A program made the position numbers and the translations under genes. From Rhopalosiphum padi (lineage: Eukaryota; Arthropoda; Insecta; Hemiptera; Aphididae), in contig NC_083597.1 in the NCBI RefSeq assembly GCF_020882245.1, positions 7,412,581 to 7,476,580 of the forward strand: a DNA stretch of 64,000 bases, read 5' to 3'. Under the pieces are notes generated by a model. The model was not told the origin of the DNA. It ran no database searches and saw only the letters and a program-made list of their open reading frames with translations. Position 1 is the stretch's first letter, and each line of letters starts with the position of its first letter. Shown here piece by piece: positions 44,501 to 53,540 of this stretch.

Positions 44501-47275
44501 AATATATATATATTGTTTTTAATTGTATTTAATTATCTAATATTTCAAGTTGTTAAAATAACTTATTAATTGCATACAATATTATATTAAATAAATACAA
44601 TTCGTGTACATATTTATAATATATTATTTAAAATGCAAAAACATTTACCGAATGCATATTATAAATGTATTATATTTAACTACAGTTTAACATAAAATAA
44701 TACAACTGGATTATTACCATCATCAACAGAAATCTTTTCTAAAGGATGCAATAAATTACGTCCATTAATATTCAAATTTCACTGGATATATTAAAAATGA
44801 ATTTAAGCAATTGCTAATCACTAAACTAATAAATTTTAACACTTTTAAATATATACACCATATAAAATGTAAACAATAAACATAATAATTCAGAATACTT
44901 AAGATAATATATTAGTTGATACGTAAAGTTTCGTGTAGATTCTCTAGATTAGTGATTTGTAAACTAGTATTTTCCTCAACGAACACAATTCTTTACTGCT
45001 AAAAGCTGCGGTACAGTTTCAACTTTCAATAAACGCTTTATACTTTCCAATAACAAATAATTTTAGGTCCATGAAAAATAAACTGCATAGATCAAATTAA
45101 CATTAAAATATTTACAATAAATATTAAAATATATGTTTACATATTTTTTTCTTATTGTTATTATTTCATTCCAAAAAAGATATAATTTAAATATTTTTTT
45201 AGCTCGTAATATTGTAATATTTTTAAAATGTTTTTTTTCAATATTATTTTTGTTTTGATAAAAATATATTGCATAAACTTATAGATACAATACAAAATAA
45301 GAATATTCATTCAACGGTTTTAACAGATCTGAGATTGGCTTGATCAAATAAGTCACTCGATTCGTAAATACACAATTCCCTTTTTTTTAACAAATTCTAT
45401 ACAAATAAAAAAATACATTTATATAAAAACCGAATAAATACAATATTTTTTTCATAAAATAATCATGTTTTAAAAACATATCCCAGATATTACTATAAAG
45501 CTAAAAAAATCCAATTAGCAAATTAATTAAAAAAATGAAAGGCAATCATTTTAAATTCAAATTTTTTATATCAAAAAGTAATGCCATTAATCTGAACAAC
45601 GTAATAAAATTACCTATTAATCTATTCAAAACTAAATATTCTGATTTTAGATTTATCATATTTCCGAAAAAACTTTTCGTTAAATACATATACATTATAC
45701 CTAACAAGTAACAACAAAACATAAACTTTTCAAAATACATTTCAGTAATTTGTCCCACATGGCAACATTTAATAAATAAATGTGTCATAGCACTACATAC
45801 AACTATTTAGTATATTTTATTTAAACATAATATATAGAATTATAATTCGTATTGGTACAATGTTTTCCCACATAAACATGATATATAGCTGGATAAAAGC
45901 AAGGTAATGAGCTACACGCACATGTACAGTGATGATGTATCTAAATTAAACATAGGAAAAACCTTTCCGTTTTCACGATAATATTTCATTTTGAATGAGC
46001 CTAATATGAATTAACACATTAACATAAAAAAAACCTACATATATATTGTTAATATTTTTTAATTTTAATTTAGAGCTTTTACAATCTTTAAATATATTTT
46101 TTTTTTTTACATTTAATCTAACATTTAACACGAAAATAAATATTAAATGCACACGAGTATTCGGAAATTAGAATCTAAAAAACATTTATCGTTTCAAAAT
46201 CGCATTTTAAATTATTACATTTATCCGACACCTAATAACTGAAGTGAGTTAATATACTCAAAAATTACTTAAATTGTCTAATTTTTTTTAAAAGTTATCA
46301 AACCATTACTTTTTATCATTTTTTTTTATAGCTATTTCAGTGAAAAGTAATTACTCTGCGAAATTGCAACCATTATAAAAATACATTCTTTTACGGCGAG
46401 ATAATCTGACATTACCAATTGTATTAAATTCGGATATGACACTACCACAGGCTACATTTGGACACGCATTACTATCTAGACTTTATTCGCCCACAAAAGT
46501 CACTAACTAAATAAAGTATATCGAAATTGAACGAAAAATACTATATATATATATTTTTAAAACGACTGACCACTCATTTTTATTAAATTGACAATGTGAT
46601 TTCACATTTTTGACGAATGGTTATAGTTATTTCTGTCACACAATAATATCGTTATTAAACAACCCAGTCTCTTATATTATTATGCCCAGCAGTCGTTTTC
46701 TCTGTGAATGTATGCGCATTATAGAAAACACTTTATTTACTTAATTCGAAGCACTTGATTACAACACGTCACATTTTTTACTGCTATTTATCGTAACTGT
46801 TATTTAAAAAAAAAAAATAGAAGTTAAAAAAACAATATCTAAACATATATTTTGATTTGACATTCCGAATTTACAATAATAATATTAAGGTACCTATTAT
46901 AAAAAAACATAGTCACCCGGTCGTTTTCGTCGAAAACTTAATGTCTTTGCCCTCCTCCTCCTCCTTCACCTCGACGAGATAAAAATAACAGCGTCTGCTC
47001 TTTCAGCACCGAACACTTGACGACTTCCAACTACACGGTAATCGGCGTGGGCTATGGAGGTGCTGGCGTTGGCGGCGGCGGCTCCTACCCGGGTTCGGCG
47101 AGAACCAGTGCCGGCACGTCGTTGGCGTCTTCCAGAGAGTCCAGTTGCGCCAGCTGCCCGGGCATCACCCAGCCGTTCCGCATAGCCATGTTGGGAGCCA
47201 CGGGCGTCGGCAAGACGTCGCTGGTGTGTCAGTTCATGACATCCGAGTCACTGCACATTTACGACGCTTCCATAG
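20119..47275 (+). CDS. Rgk: RGK-family small GTPase gene, six coding exons seen, 5' and 3' incomplete
   Basis: Joining 20119-20541, 24542-25014, 27826-28107, 31644-31940, 40989-41276 and 47007-47275 gives one uninterrupted frame of 677 codons plus one base. Every junction uses AG/GT sites with matching phases. The RGK call rests on three things seen in the sequence: a P-loop GATGVGKT at residues 651-658 (counted from exon 1), the following QFMTSESLHIYDASI, and a basic Ser-rich segment in exon 5 (EEYYRIRQFSISGKG, NRGDSLKSRRSKSNNS), which resembles the segment ahead of the G domain in insect RGK proteins as I remember them. RGK proteins are known to inhibit voltage-gated calcium channels, with their beta subunits, and to act on the actin cytoskeleton; a fly member inhibits CaV channels. 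Vertebrate members are about 300 residues in total, so this N-terminal extension of about 640 residues is unusually long. Which insect paralogue it is cannot be told without the rest of the G domain. A non-RGK Ras-like GTPase is the main alternative. Confidence 0.8.
21250..21410. mobile_element. Short MITE-like element with G16 run
   Basis: A segment of about 160 bases bounded by imperfect inverted ends: CGTAGCAAG at 21251-21259, and CTGGCTACG at 21400-21408, whose reverse complement is CGTAGCCAG. Inside, the left end continues AAACAAATTT and then 16 Gs (21270-21285). The right end, reverse-complemented, has a G-rich stretch with GAAATTTTTTCTTG. G/C-tract elements ending in a GGCGTAGCCAG-type sequence are familiar in aphid genomes (from memory). 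No target-site duplication is clear. Confidence 0.45.
22281..22308. repeat. (ATTT)7 microsatellite
   Basis: Perfect ATTT units in the intron between exons 1 and 2. The open frame at 22270-22503 begins by translating this repeat and is not a gene. Confidence 0.85.
23390..24220 (+). repeat. Second copy of the 18.2-19.0 kb repeat family (partial)
   Basis: The block at about 24100-24217 aligns by eye with 18915-19027. 'AAATTGAAAATTGAAGCATTTT' corresponds to 'AAAGTGAAGATTGAAGTATTTT', and ATTGTTAAACCAATACAATC then ATACTCCGTTCAAAATCCAAA corresponds to ATTGTAAAGTCAATATATTT then ATCGCTCCGCTCAGAATCTAAA. Upstream, phrases such as GTGAAAATTTCAATTCTCTG fit the same kind of old repeat. The left edge is approximate. 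It lacks the GTATC..GATAC units. Confidence 0.4.
24542..25014 (+). CDS. Rgk: RGK gene, coding exon 2 (acidic, His/Asn-rich)
   Basis: The acceptor TTTTGACAG ends at 24541 and the donor GTAAGT starts at 25015. The exon enters in phase 0 (FEPKMRIIPNLLDEVLNGT) and leaves in phase 2 with AG of a split Arg codon. In the order seen, it encodes a short hydrophobic/amphipathic start (MRIIPNLLDEVL), a Ser/acidic stretch, a His/Asn-rich low-complexity tract at 24770-24835, a strongly acidic patch (DKDRNADDDADN) and a basic amphipathic end (LEWRNIMKRQALLENLHRN) that could be a helix. Reading through the donor meets TAA immediately. Codon third positions are GC-rich: 14 of the first 20 codons by hand count. 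The 154-residue reading from ATG 24554 is the same frame without splicing. No named domain is recognised; the helices are candidates for conserved binding segments. Confidence 0.88.
25015..27825 (+). other. RGK intron between exons 2 and 3 (2.8 kb)
   Basis: Donor GTAAGT at 25015, acceptor ATTCAG at 27825. The interior is AT-rich and non-coding. The only recognisable content is a transposon-derived patch at about 26880-27095. The short minus-strand open frame at 27018-27206 overlaps that patch and its flank and is not supported as a gene. Confidence 0.8.
26880..27095 (+). mobile_element. Transposon-derived patch with 'AAATTTCATCAAAATCG' type motif
   Basis: GAAAATTTCATCAAAATCGA (26993-27012), followed by TACAGCTATTTGAAAAATAA and CTCTGACAGACA, is a classic insect repeat string: 'AAATTTCATCAAAATCGGTCCAGCCGTTT..GACAGACA'. 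It is found in non-coding parts of several retroelement and Helitron families. The family cannot be fixed from this short piece. It is non-coding, intronic and old. Confidence 0.5.
27826..28107 (+). CDS. Rgk: RGK gene, coding exon 3 (phosphosite-rich cassette)
   Basis: The acceptor ATTTATTCAG ends at 27825 and the donor GTATGA starts at 28108. The length is 282 bases, a multiple of three, with phase 2 on both sides. The 5' junction makes AG|A (Arg), then LKLLSRRYAKSRFEEDR. The middle is QMTIDSEDSFQVDNGS, followed by a Pro/Ser tract with four Ser-Pro sites (SPP, SPT, SPT, SPT), which would suit proline-directed kinases. The end is KSKQHFTFPTVNETDEP. This exon is AT-rich with mostly A/T-ending codons: 5 of the first 20 end in G/C by hand count, unlike exons 1, 2, 4 and 6. 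Open readings on the opposite strand and in the +3 frame here are overlaps of this exon. Being symmetric, it can be skipped without a frame change. Confidence 0.88.
28108..31643 (+). other. RGK intron between exons 3 and 4 (3.5 kb)
   Basis: Donor GTATGA at 28108, acceptor TTCCAG at 31643. The first 3 kb is AT-rich with only short noise frames. The last about 440 bases (31205-31643) are clearly more GC- and CpG-rich and contain a possible alternative first exon at 31214-31296. Nothing else is supported. Confidence 0.8.
31214..31296 (+). CDS. Candidate alternative first exon of the RGK gene
   Basis: This is inference. Two consecutive ATGs at 31214 and 31217 open a frame (MMSVSLSNTTATAKL...CDGRVNAES) that reaches a GT at 31297 (AG|GTATAG). 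Stopping there leaves AG of a split codon, exactly the phase exon 4 requires (AG|G, Arg). Exon 4 starts 347 bases further on. The local sequence is CpG-rich, unlike the AT-rich intron before it. The donor is weak at position +5, no TATA or initiator is obvious, and the unspliced frame also stays open to 31456, so chance is a real alternative. Confidence 0.25.
31644..31940 (+). CDS. Rgk: RGK gene, coding exon 4 (symmetric, GC-rich)
   Basis: The acceptor GGTTTCCAG ends at 31643 and the donor GTGAGT starts at 31941. The length is 297 bases, phase 2 to phase 2. It completes AG|G (Arg) and reads RPSTVYNRTPNWNNKERKN, then a Val/Ile-rich stretch (SAVLLDALVINKSQSAAVVM), then a Gln/Ser-rich part and PVELPIDFNRWPDFANSISS, ending QQYHDFQM plus AA of a split Lys codon. 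Reading through gives K then TGA, so splicing is needed. Codon use is strongly GC-ending: 18 of the first 20 codons. The aromatic PIDFNRWPDFANS segment stands out in an otherwise disordered-looking region and may be a short linear motif. No known domain is recognised. Several overlapping open frames on the minus strand here are shadows. Confidence 0.88.
31941..40988 (+). other. RGK intron between exons 4 and 5 (9.0 kb)
   Basis: Donor GTGAGT at 31941, acceptor TTTTTAG at 40988. It is mostly featureless AT-rich DNA with a T27 run (35397-35423). Open frames at 35370-35687 and at 38906-39311 (two overlapping) have no recognisable domain and no splice context that fits the gene. A 25-base acceptor/donor pair at 37080-37104 was examined and rejected as an exon on phase. 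Confidence 0.8.
35397..35423. repeat. T27 homopolymer
   Basis: An unbroken T run in the intron between exons 4 and 5. It could be the tail of a retrotransposed insertion on the minus strand, but no body is recognised beside it. Confidence 0.8.
40989..41276 (+). CDS. Rgk: RGK gene, coding exon 5 (basic Ser-rich RGK segment)
   Basis: The acceptor ATCTTTTTAG ends at 40988 and the donor GTAAGT starts at 41277. The length is 288 bases, phase 2 to phase 2. It completes AA|A (Lys) and reads YGSPHHSRSQSVRTPGSKS, then QLQLGPNGIPKNRSNQ, then EEYYRIRQFSISGKGI, then NRGDSLKSRRSKSNNSVASS. The last two segments are the best family signature outside the G domain. RQFS and RRSKS are basophilic kinase-type sites, and RSKSNNS/RSQSVR are 14-3-3-like; RGK proteins are known to bind 14-3-3, but these particular sites are inferred. 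The exon is AT-richer in third positions than exons 2, 4 and 6 (7 of the first 20 codons end in G/C), like exon 3. Symmetric phase makes it skippable, which would remove the whole regulatory segment. Confidence 0.9.
41895..41990 (-). mobile_element. Possible LINE 3'-end relic (RTE-like)
   Basis: The minus strand reads GTTTGGTCGACCCCGTATAA, then TCGGGAAAGATGGATGAAAA, and runs into an A-rich tail at 41899-41912. A 'GGTCGACCCC..GGGA' block shortly before an A-rich end is common at 3' ends of RTE-like LINEs in arthropods; that comparison is from memory. There is no coding capacity. It lies about 1.2 kb from the Jockey-like relic and on the same strand. Confidence 0.35.
43140..43410 (-). mobile_element. 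Jockey-like LINE relic, reverse transcriptase C-terminal part
   Basis: On the minus strand, one frame starting near 43410 reads STNGIQISNKVAGLVKYLGI then HLNEK, stop, T, stop, KTHINKK. This matches the thumb region after the reverse transcriptase palm in Jockey-type non-LTR retrotransposons, where 'VKYLGIHLDRRLTWKPHI' is characteristic. VKYLGIHLNEK lies at about 43272-43304. Several in-frame stops show that it is dead. Nothing convincing of the catalytic FADD box or endonuclease is nearby, so it is a 5'-truncated, decayed copy, possibly continuing with weaker similarity toward 42960. It lies in the intron antisense to the RGK gene. Confidence 0.7.
46923..46937. repeat. Short perfect inverted repeat upstream of exon 6
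   Basis: GTTTTCG, T, CGAAAAC: seven-base arms around one base, about 70 bases before the exon 6 acceptor in a CpG- and pyrimidine-rich stretch. It could be a dimeric binding site; function unknown. Confidence 0.5.
47007..47275 (+). CDS. Rgk: RGK gene, coding exon 6 (start of GTPase domain, P-loop)
   Basis: The acceptor GCTCTTTCAG ends at 47006 and the donor GTGAGT starts at 47276. It completes AG|C (Ser), continues TEHLTTSNYTVIGVGYGG, then a Gly-rich run, a Ser/Cys stretch (SSRESSCASCPGI), and then the G domain: PFRIAMLGATGVGKTSLV. GATGVGKT fits the G1/P-loop GxxxxGK[S/T], contacting the nucleotide phosphates. QFMTSESLHIYDASI is the helix and approach to switch I. The exon ends one base into a codon beginning with G (phase 1), so the next residue is Gly, Asp, Glu, Ala or Val. 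G2-G5 motifs are absent from this exon and from the rest of the window. Unspliced, the frame would run on to a stop at 47425-47427. Confidence 0.9.
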
Positions 47276-47343
47276 GTGAGTGCGCATTCTCGTCATCGGT
47301 AACCGGGTTACGGGTGTCTAAAGGGGTGTTATACCACGTAAAA

Positions 47344-47365
47344 CCGCCACCGACGACGGTGGCGG
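47344..47365. repeat. Perfect GC hairpin 69 bases inside the last intron
   Basis: CCGCCACCG (47344-47352), loop ACGA, CGGTGGCGG (47357-47365): a perfect nine-pair GC-rich stem with a four-base loop. It lies just downstream of the exon 6 donor at 47276. In pre-mRNA this would be a stable stem. A 12-base palindrome GAGACTAGTCTC follows at 47392-47403. Confidence 0.7.
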
Positions 47366-47475
47366 CGAACGCGTTATGCCCCGCTACACACGAGACTAGT
47401 CTCTCAAGCTATAGGATAACGAGGTAATACTAGTAAACCAGAAAGCTTATAGTAATTTTAGCTTCGTGCATATAG

Positions 47476-47636
47476 AGCTAGTTTTGTTTTTAAGCTAGTA
47501 AGCTAGTGAATATTCTAGTGAGCTAGCACGTCAAGCCAGTCTGGTTTAATAGGATTACGTTTATTTTTTTTTTTAACTAGCTTCTTCCAAGCCAGGATAG
47601 GCGCTGGGAATAGCTAGTTTGCTGTTATCCCTAGCT
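47476..47636. repeat. Cluster of seven AGCTAG/CTAGCT sites in 161 bases
   Basis: AGCTAG occurs at 47476, 47493, 47501, 47521 and 47612, and its complement CTAGCT at 47577 and 47631 (start positions). Spacing is irregular. The cluster sits in the GC-richer first part of the intron after exon 6. It could be a decayed tandem repeat or a cluster of binding sites. Confidence 0.6.
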
Positions 47637-49632
47637 TGAAAAACTATCATCGTGTATTCCGAGTATTATGTTAAATAGTACGTACTTAGGGCAATCGACC
47701 GTTTGTTTTTCTCTCAGCTATCGTAATATTATTACGTATACAGTCATCAACGGTACCGTTGAGAGGAAAAACGATTTTATTATTATTATTCAATTATTCG
47801 TTCGGTTAGTGAGAAAAAAATAGTAAATAATTATACCGTAGGTTACTCGTCTCTTTGATGCCTATAAAACCTATTACGATGCTTTCCCCGCCGAGCGTAA
47901 AGGTAATCGACTACTCGTTTTATATACGATAAATAATATCTAATTGACATTGGAGTATTGACTTCCGTCTGATAATGATACTTGAAAGGTTCATTTTGTC
48001 CACGAAAATTATTATCGTTTTCCTTTGACAAACTGCAGGCACAAAATTATCGTTGAATTATTATTTAAGTATTACCTATAACAGTGTGATTACGCTCACT
48101 TCAGTCACTGTAATAGCTGTATAAGACATCGTTTGTTATTTAAATAATAATAAATCTTCACTTCGATACCTATTTACTTAAAAGTTAAAATACTGATGTC
48201 GGTGCTTCGACAAAACTCTGTTTACTAAACTTCATTCGTAATTATTTATTTTTATCAGACTTCAATCAAATATATTGAACGGAAATTCAAATATATATCC
48301 GTGTATTGTTTTATGCGCGATTTATTGAATTAAAAAAACTTATAAAAAAACGTATACTTTTAATATTAATTGGTATAATATTATAATAATATTCTGGATG
48401 TTTAGCTGTTATATTGGCAACGATACATATTGACCGATGTATAAATATATTTTAACAGTGGTAAACGATAATTGTAATGTAATTTAAATGAATTTAATAT
48501 ACTATTCCATATATTGGTAGATTGCATTATGACATGACAATTAAAAACGTCTTATTGATAATAATATGTCAAGCATAAAATAATGTACATACATGTTAAA
48601 TATAACTATTCGTGTTTGATATTCGTCAAAGTTAAAACTTAAATGTGATAGATGTTTCGGTTATATATAATAATATATTAATATTAAACATATACATTTG
48701 TTTCGAATTTTAACAACTGCGTGTTTTTCGCTCTTTGATTTCTAAGTAACATTCTAAAATGAAGATAAAACATAAATAAACAAACAATTTCACTACATGT
48801 ATTATCGGATTTCAGTATCTCTAAAATAGTAGATTATACAATTTCATCTAGAAATCTTGAGGAGTTATAATTTATTGATTTATTATTAAGTAGAGTATAT
48901 TATATTATCAAAAAGGTTTAATTTAAATAATTTAAAAAAATATATATTGTATTAAATTAAAAAAAAAGATTATCTATAACTAATGAACCATTCTCCATTA
49001 CTATTAATTTGAAAAATTTTAAACGTTGAAAATAAAGTCTTTGATTCTTTTAAATTAATGTTTTCTTTTTTTTTTAATTAAATTTTCTTTCTTTAATGTA
49101 AATGTCAAAGCGTTTTAAAGATATTAAGTAAAATTTGTGTTTTTATTTGATTTTTTAAGTTTTTTTTTCCTAAGACACAGTTTAGTAATAAGATGATCAA
49201 TTATTATTTATTTATATATTATATTTTATCTTATTTTTAATGACATTTTGTATTTAATTATAATATTTAAAATGATTGAAAAATTTGATTCTTTATATTT
49301 TTGCACGTGTAAAAACATATTACATTTTTATGTAAAATTCTTTAATCTTAAAGCTTAAAGCTTCAGTGCATATTTAGAACTAATATTTATATGAATATAT
49401 TTAAATTCATTTTTCATTTTTATAATATTTAAACCTAATGCATTGACCTATTATATTAACTGGTAAAGTGTCTTTTTAGTTTTATAAGTAATATTAAAAT
49501 TTAAAAGACAGTATTCTCTTAAACTTCTACATGTTTAAATATTATAGGTACATGTCATATATTAAATTTACTATATTATTACTTATCCGGAAAACGAAAA
49601 TGTGAGAGGCACTGACAGTAATGGTTGTACAG

Positions 49633-49757
49633 AATAAAACAAAACGTAAGAGTGGTTGATGAATCCTAGAAGACTCCGTAGACGGGGAAAGCTGGATAAG
49701 TTTGGTTGAAACTGCTAAGAGCCTCAAAAGCATGTACAGTCATAATAACTACTCTTA
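49633..49757 (+). mobile_element. Possible LINE C-terminal coding scrap
   Basis: A plus-strand frame after two stops reads ILEDSVDGESWISLVETAKS then LKSMYSHNNYS and a stop. This resembles the extreme C-terminus of RTE-type LINE proteins, where a 'DRxxWRxLVxxAK' segment precedes the stop. The local GC content is higher than the surroundings. The open frame on the opposite strand (49542-49733) is a shadow. No reverse transcriptase motif is visible upstream, so the call is tentative. Confidence 0.3.
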
Positions 49758-50711
49758 AACTTGAGAATACTATATACTGTGGAAAAAAAAAATTCATATT
49801 ATAAGTAGTATACGAAAACCTATACTGAAGTTTTGTCGTAGAACAAGTTTATTATTATTCTATAAAATTAATCTAATTAAAGTTAAAGTATACAATCGAA
49901 TCCTTAGTGAATAAAAGTTTCTATAATCAAACAGCTGATTAATAAAATCGAACAAATGTAATTATTTGTGCTATTCCACGTACTTATTAACTTTTATATT
50001 CGATATTGAACTTTTTCTGTAATTGCAAACTCGTTAAACTCTCATACATTTAATATAATCATATCCTTTATTGGTTTTATAACCGTATTCTTATGATTTA
50101 TGAGAATCGATTATTGTCAGCCCGACTCTAATATTCCAACAGATTATAGCATATTATGGAAAATTAGTATGGAGGTTATCTATAAAGTGAACGGAGTTTA
50201 AGTTTTATTTTGAGTGATTCACTAAAATTTAAACACAAGTCGTTATTGATAAAGAAAAAATGATCTAAATTATTATTATTGTTCAGATTTATAACACTCT
50301 TAAGTAAGGATGCTAAAAGTGTTTTATTACTTTTACCCATTATAAGGTCAGCCATTAATAAAAGTCCTAAAGAGGAACAGAGATGTTATAGATAAGGTTT
50401 TTTATGAGCAACTTAGTAAGCCTAATACCCACCAATTTTTATAAATCCTAACTGGAGAATGACACGCAAAGTTACATGGATAATCATCCACCCATCCATC
50501 TATGTACTACGCCCACATTCGATGAACATTCCACTATACATTGCAGGCATTACATGCTTTCAAACCAAACCACTCCATCACAGGCGATCTTTTAAAAGTT
50601 AAAAAGCGTGTCCATGTTATTAGTTTTTTAAGATATATTTATATACATATGTATATGGTTAAAAGTATTGAATAACAGTATTATATTGTAAACCTTAATA
50701 TATTATGTATA

Positions 50712-50752
50712 ATATATATATATATATATATTATATATATGTGTGTGTGTGT
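50712..50752. repeat. Compound (AT)n/(GT)n microsatellite
   Basis: An AT run interrupted once by TT, then switching into GTGTGTGTGTGT. It lies in the intron after exon 6. Confidence 0.85.
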
Positions 50753-53540
50753 TTATACAATGACATACATACCAACAAATATTGATTTTGATTTTTAACC
50801 CGAAACTTACTTAATTCTTTTTTAAAATCTATTACCTATATTCTATACACATATTTTAACAATGTGTTATTTTTTTTTACAATTTTATTGATATTGGTTC
50901 AAAATTATCATGTTAAACTCAACAATTATAAATATAAATTAATTATTAAATAAAATATGATTTCAGATAATCCTTTTAAGTGTTAAAAGTAGATAGCAAT
51001 TTCCAATGTATACATGATTTATAGTTGAAAACATTCAACGATTTTCAACTTCAATATATTTTCAAGTTGGTACTTTTAGAAAATCAAAATCAAAAATTCC
51101 AAGTACCTACTGTATAAAATAATCAGGAGAAAATACATTAGGATAAAATGAATATGTTAACGTAAAACTAGTTTTCGACAAACCTAACCAAACCTATTGA
51201 CTTAAAAGTTAAGAGTATTTTTATAAGTACATAATTAAATAAATTGACAACAACAGTTTGACAAATTGTCTTTACTCATAATCATTATCGTGTGATTTAT
51301 ATGTGTATGCCAAGAACAATAAAAATATTTAAGAAAAATGAGAATGTTAACTCAAAACCAAGTTTTGATGAAATATAATTGTTTTTTATAGTATAACTCA
51401 GAAACGAATAATCGTATAGACTATAGAGGTACTTCAAAAATATTTATATTAGCATTTTATAAACATGATAAAATTTTCAAAATACATTGACAATTTTTTT
51501 TTTAATACTAAAAATTAAAAGACTTAGATTGTTTTTATAGACATTTGAAATTTAAATTTGAATAATATTCGATATTTTACCGAAGAATATTGATTTTATT
51601 TATTTTGTTGTAATTTAAAAATATTTTTCATGAGGATTTAAAACAATTACGCATATTATTATATTTTATATACCTTTTAAATGAAATTTAGATTAATTTT
51701 ATGCAATTACTTATATTTATAGTTTATACGGATATAATGATAAGGTACATATTTTATCTTTTACTGTACAGCAGAATGTTTACTAAAGTTTTATTATTCT
51801 AATTGTTTTTTTAATTTTAAAGTTTTTATATAATAGCAAGCATTTTTAATTTCCAAACAAAATATTTTTATGGGAACTTTAATACACAAAAATCTATATT
51901 CAAACGAATTGTTAGTTATAAATATTTTTAAATGGAAATTAACAAAGTAGAAGATCAATATTTTTCTAGATACGCCAGTGCCGCTCATTTTAATTTAGAT
52001 AAGCTTTAAATACTTATAAATAAATAATTGTTTTTTTCACATAGGTATTAAAATTTTTTGAAAAATATTCCGCTTTGGGATATTAAAAAGATGTACTTTC
52101 GTTATAAAATAATCGCTTAAAAAAATACAACGATATAATAAATATAGTTTTAGTTTTTTAACATGTTTTAAAATATTTTCAAAAACGTTATACTTTTCGA
52201 GGAAATTAATATTTATATTTTAACAATATGTTTAAATTTTAAATCGGAAACTTGATATTATTACTTAAAATAAATAATAGTTGACATGTAGGTTTATTAT
52301 AATGATGTAATAAACACGGTAACGGATAAGATAAGAGTAATCTGTTGCAAAAATAGAAAAATAAAACAAGATTTTCTGGGGGTATGATTTATTTTTTAAA
52401 TAATTCAGAAACCTTAAAGGTGGTGTCTTTAGAAAGAACTATCTAGGTAGTTTATCTGATTTATTAGCGGCATATTTAAACGGAGGTCGGTGTTTGTGAA
52501 CCTCGGATATGTGTATATTTTAAAAACAAAACAGCCACAAACTATATATCCCTCTCGAACAGTAAATATACCCGTAGTTGTCATTTAACACTTTCCAAGA
52601 TGGAAAGTAATTTTCCTATACTAACGTTCGAGCTATTTTAATAAGAGCATAATATACACGTATTTCCTTTTCAGTCATTCAATATTCATTTGCCATTATG
52701 ACTTTCCAGAAAAATATATTATATTATTTATATTACTTCGGTTTCTGCTTATACAATTCAGTATACATGGTGAAAAGTACAATTCTTTATAAATCAACAA
52801 TTATAATTTATAAAACACTTACGAGTATAAAAATATATGTAGCTACTACCTAATACATTATATAAAATAAAAAATCTAATTCTCTAACCAAATAATATAA
52901 AGTATAAATGATAAATATTTACACGGTGCAAACAACTTTCGGACTTCTAACGTTATAATAAATTTACCAAGTCACGTGTCGATATAATTATTTTCTATTT
53001 TAAAAATATAAGCTGTTAAAAAATGTATGATTTAATAGATTATCGAAATGTATGAACCTACCTAGGTAGTTCGCTCGCCATAAATGGATTAGAATGATTG
53101 TTACGAAGTTTAGAATAAACAGCACACACATTATAACATTATCCTGCTAAAAGTTGAGGACGAGAGGAATTTTGTAGCTTTGTAACATGAAATGAAAATA
53201 TATGCTGAGCCGACAGCCGTTGTTTTTCTATCATTAGACATCTCTTTTCGTAAGGACTAGTTATAAAATCGGTATGTTGTCTAAATAATTTCAAGTAAAT
53301 CGGACGTTTAAACCATTATGTTACGCCTTGCACATTATTATATTATATATATTATATCATATATGATACAACTACGATAAAAAAAAAAATAGCGCGCACG
53401 CCTACTGATTTTACATAGGTACCTACACCTAATCGACATAACGTAACCGCACCAACCCTCTAATGGTTCCCTCCCAAAGGATTGGATGATCCGTCTACGC
53501 GTGCACAGGGTCACCGCATATCTTTTGTACTATTATTGTG

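Larger units (their letters stand above)
41277..47006 (+). other. RGK intron between exons 5 and 6 (5.7 kb)
   Basis: Donor GTAAGT at 41277, acceptor CTTTCAG at 47006. It carries two minus-strand LINE relics (about 41895-41990 and 43140-43410) and otherwise AT-rich sequence. The last 100 bases before exon 6 are CpG- and pyrimidine-rich, with repeated CTC units near 46950-46965 and a short perfect inverted repeat at 46923-46937. Confidence 0.8.
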
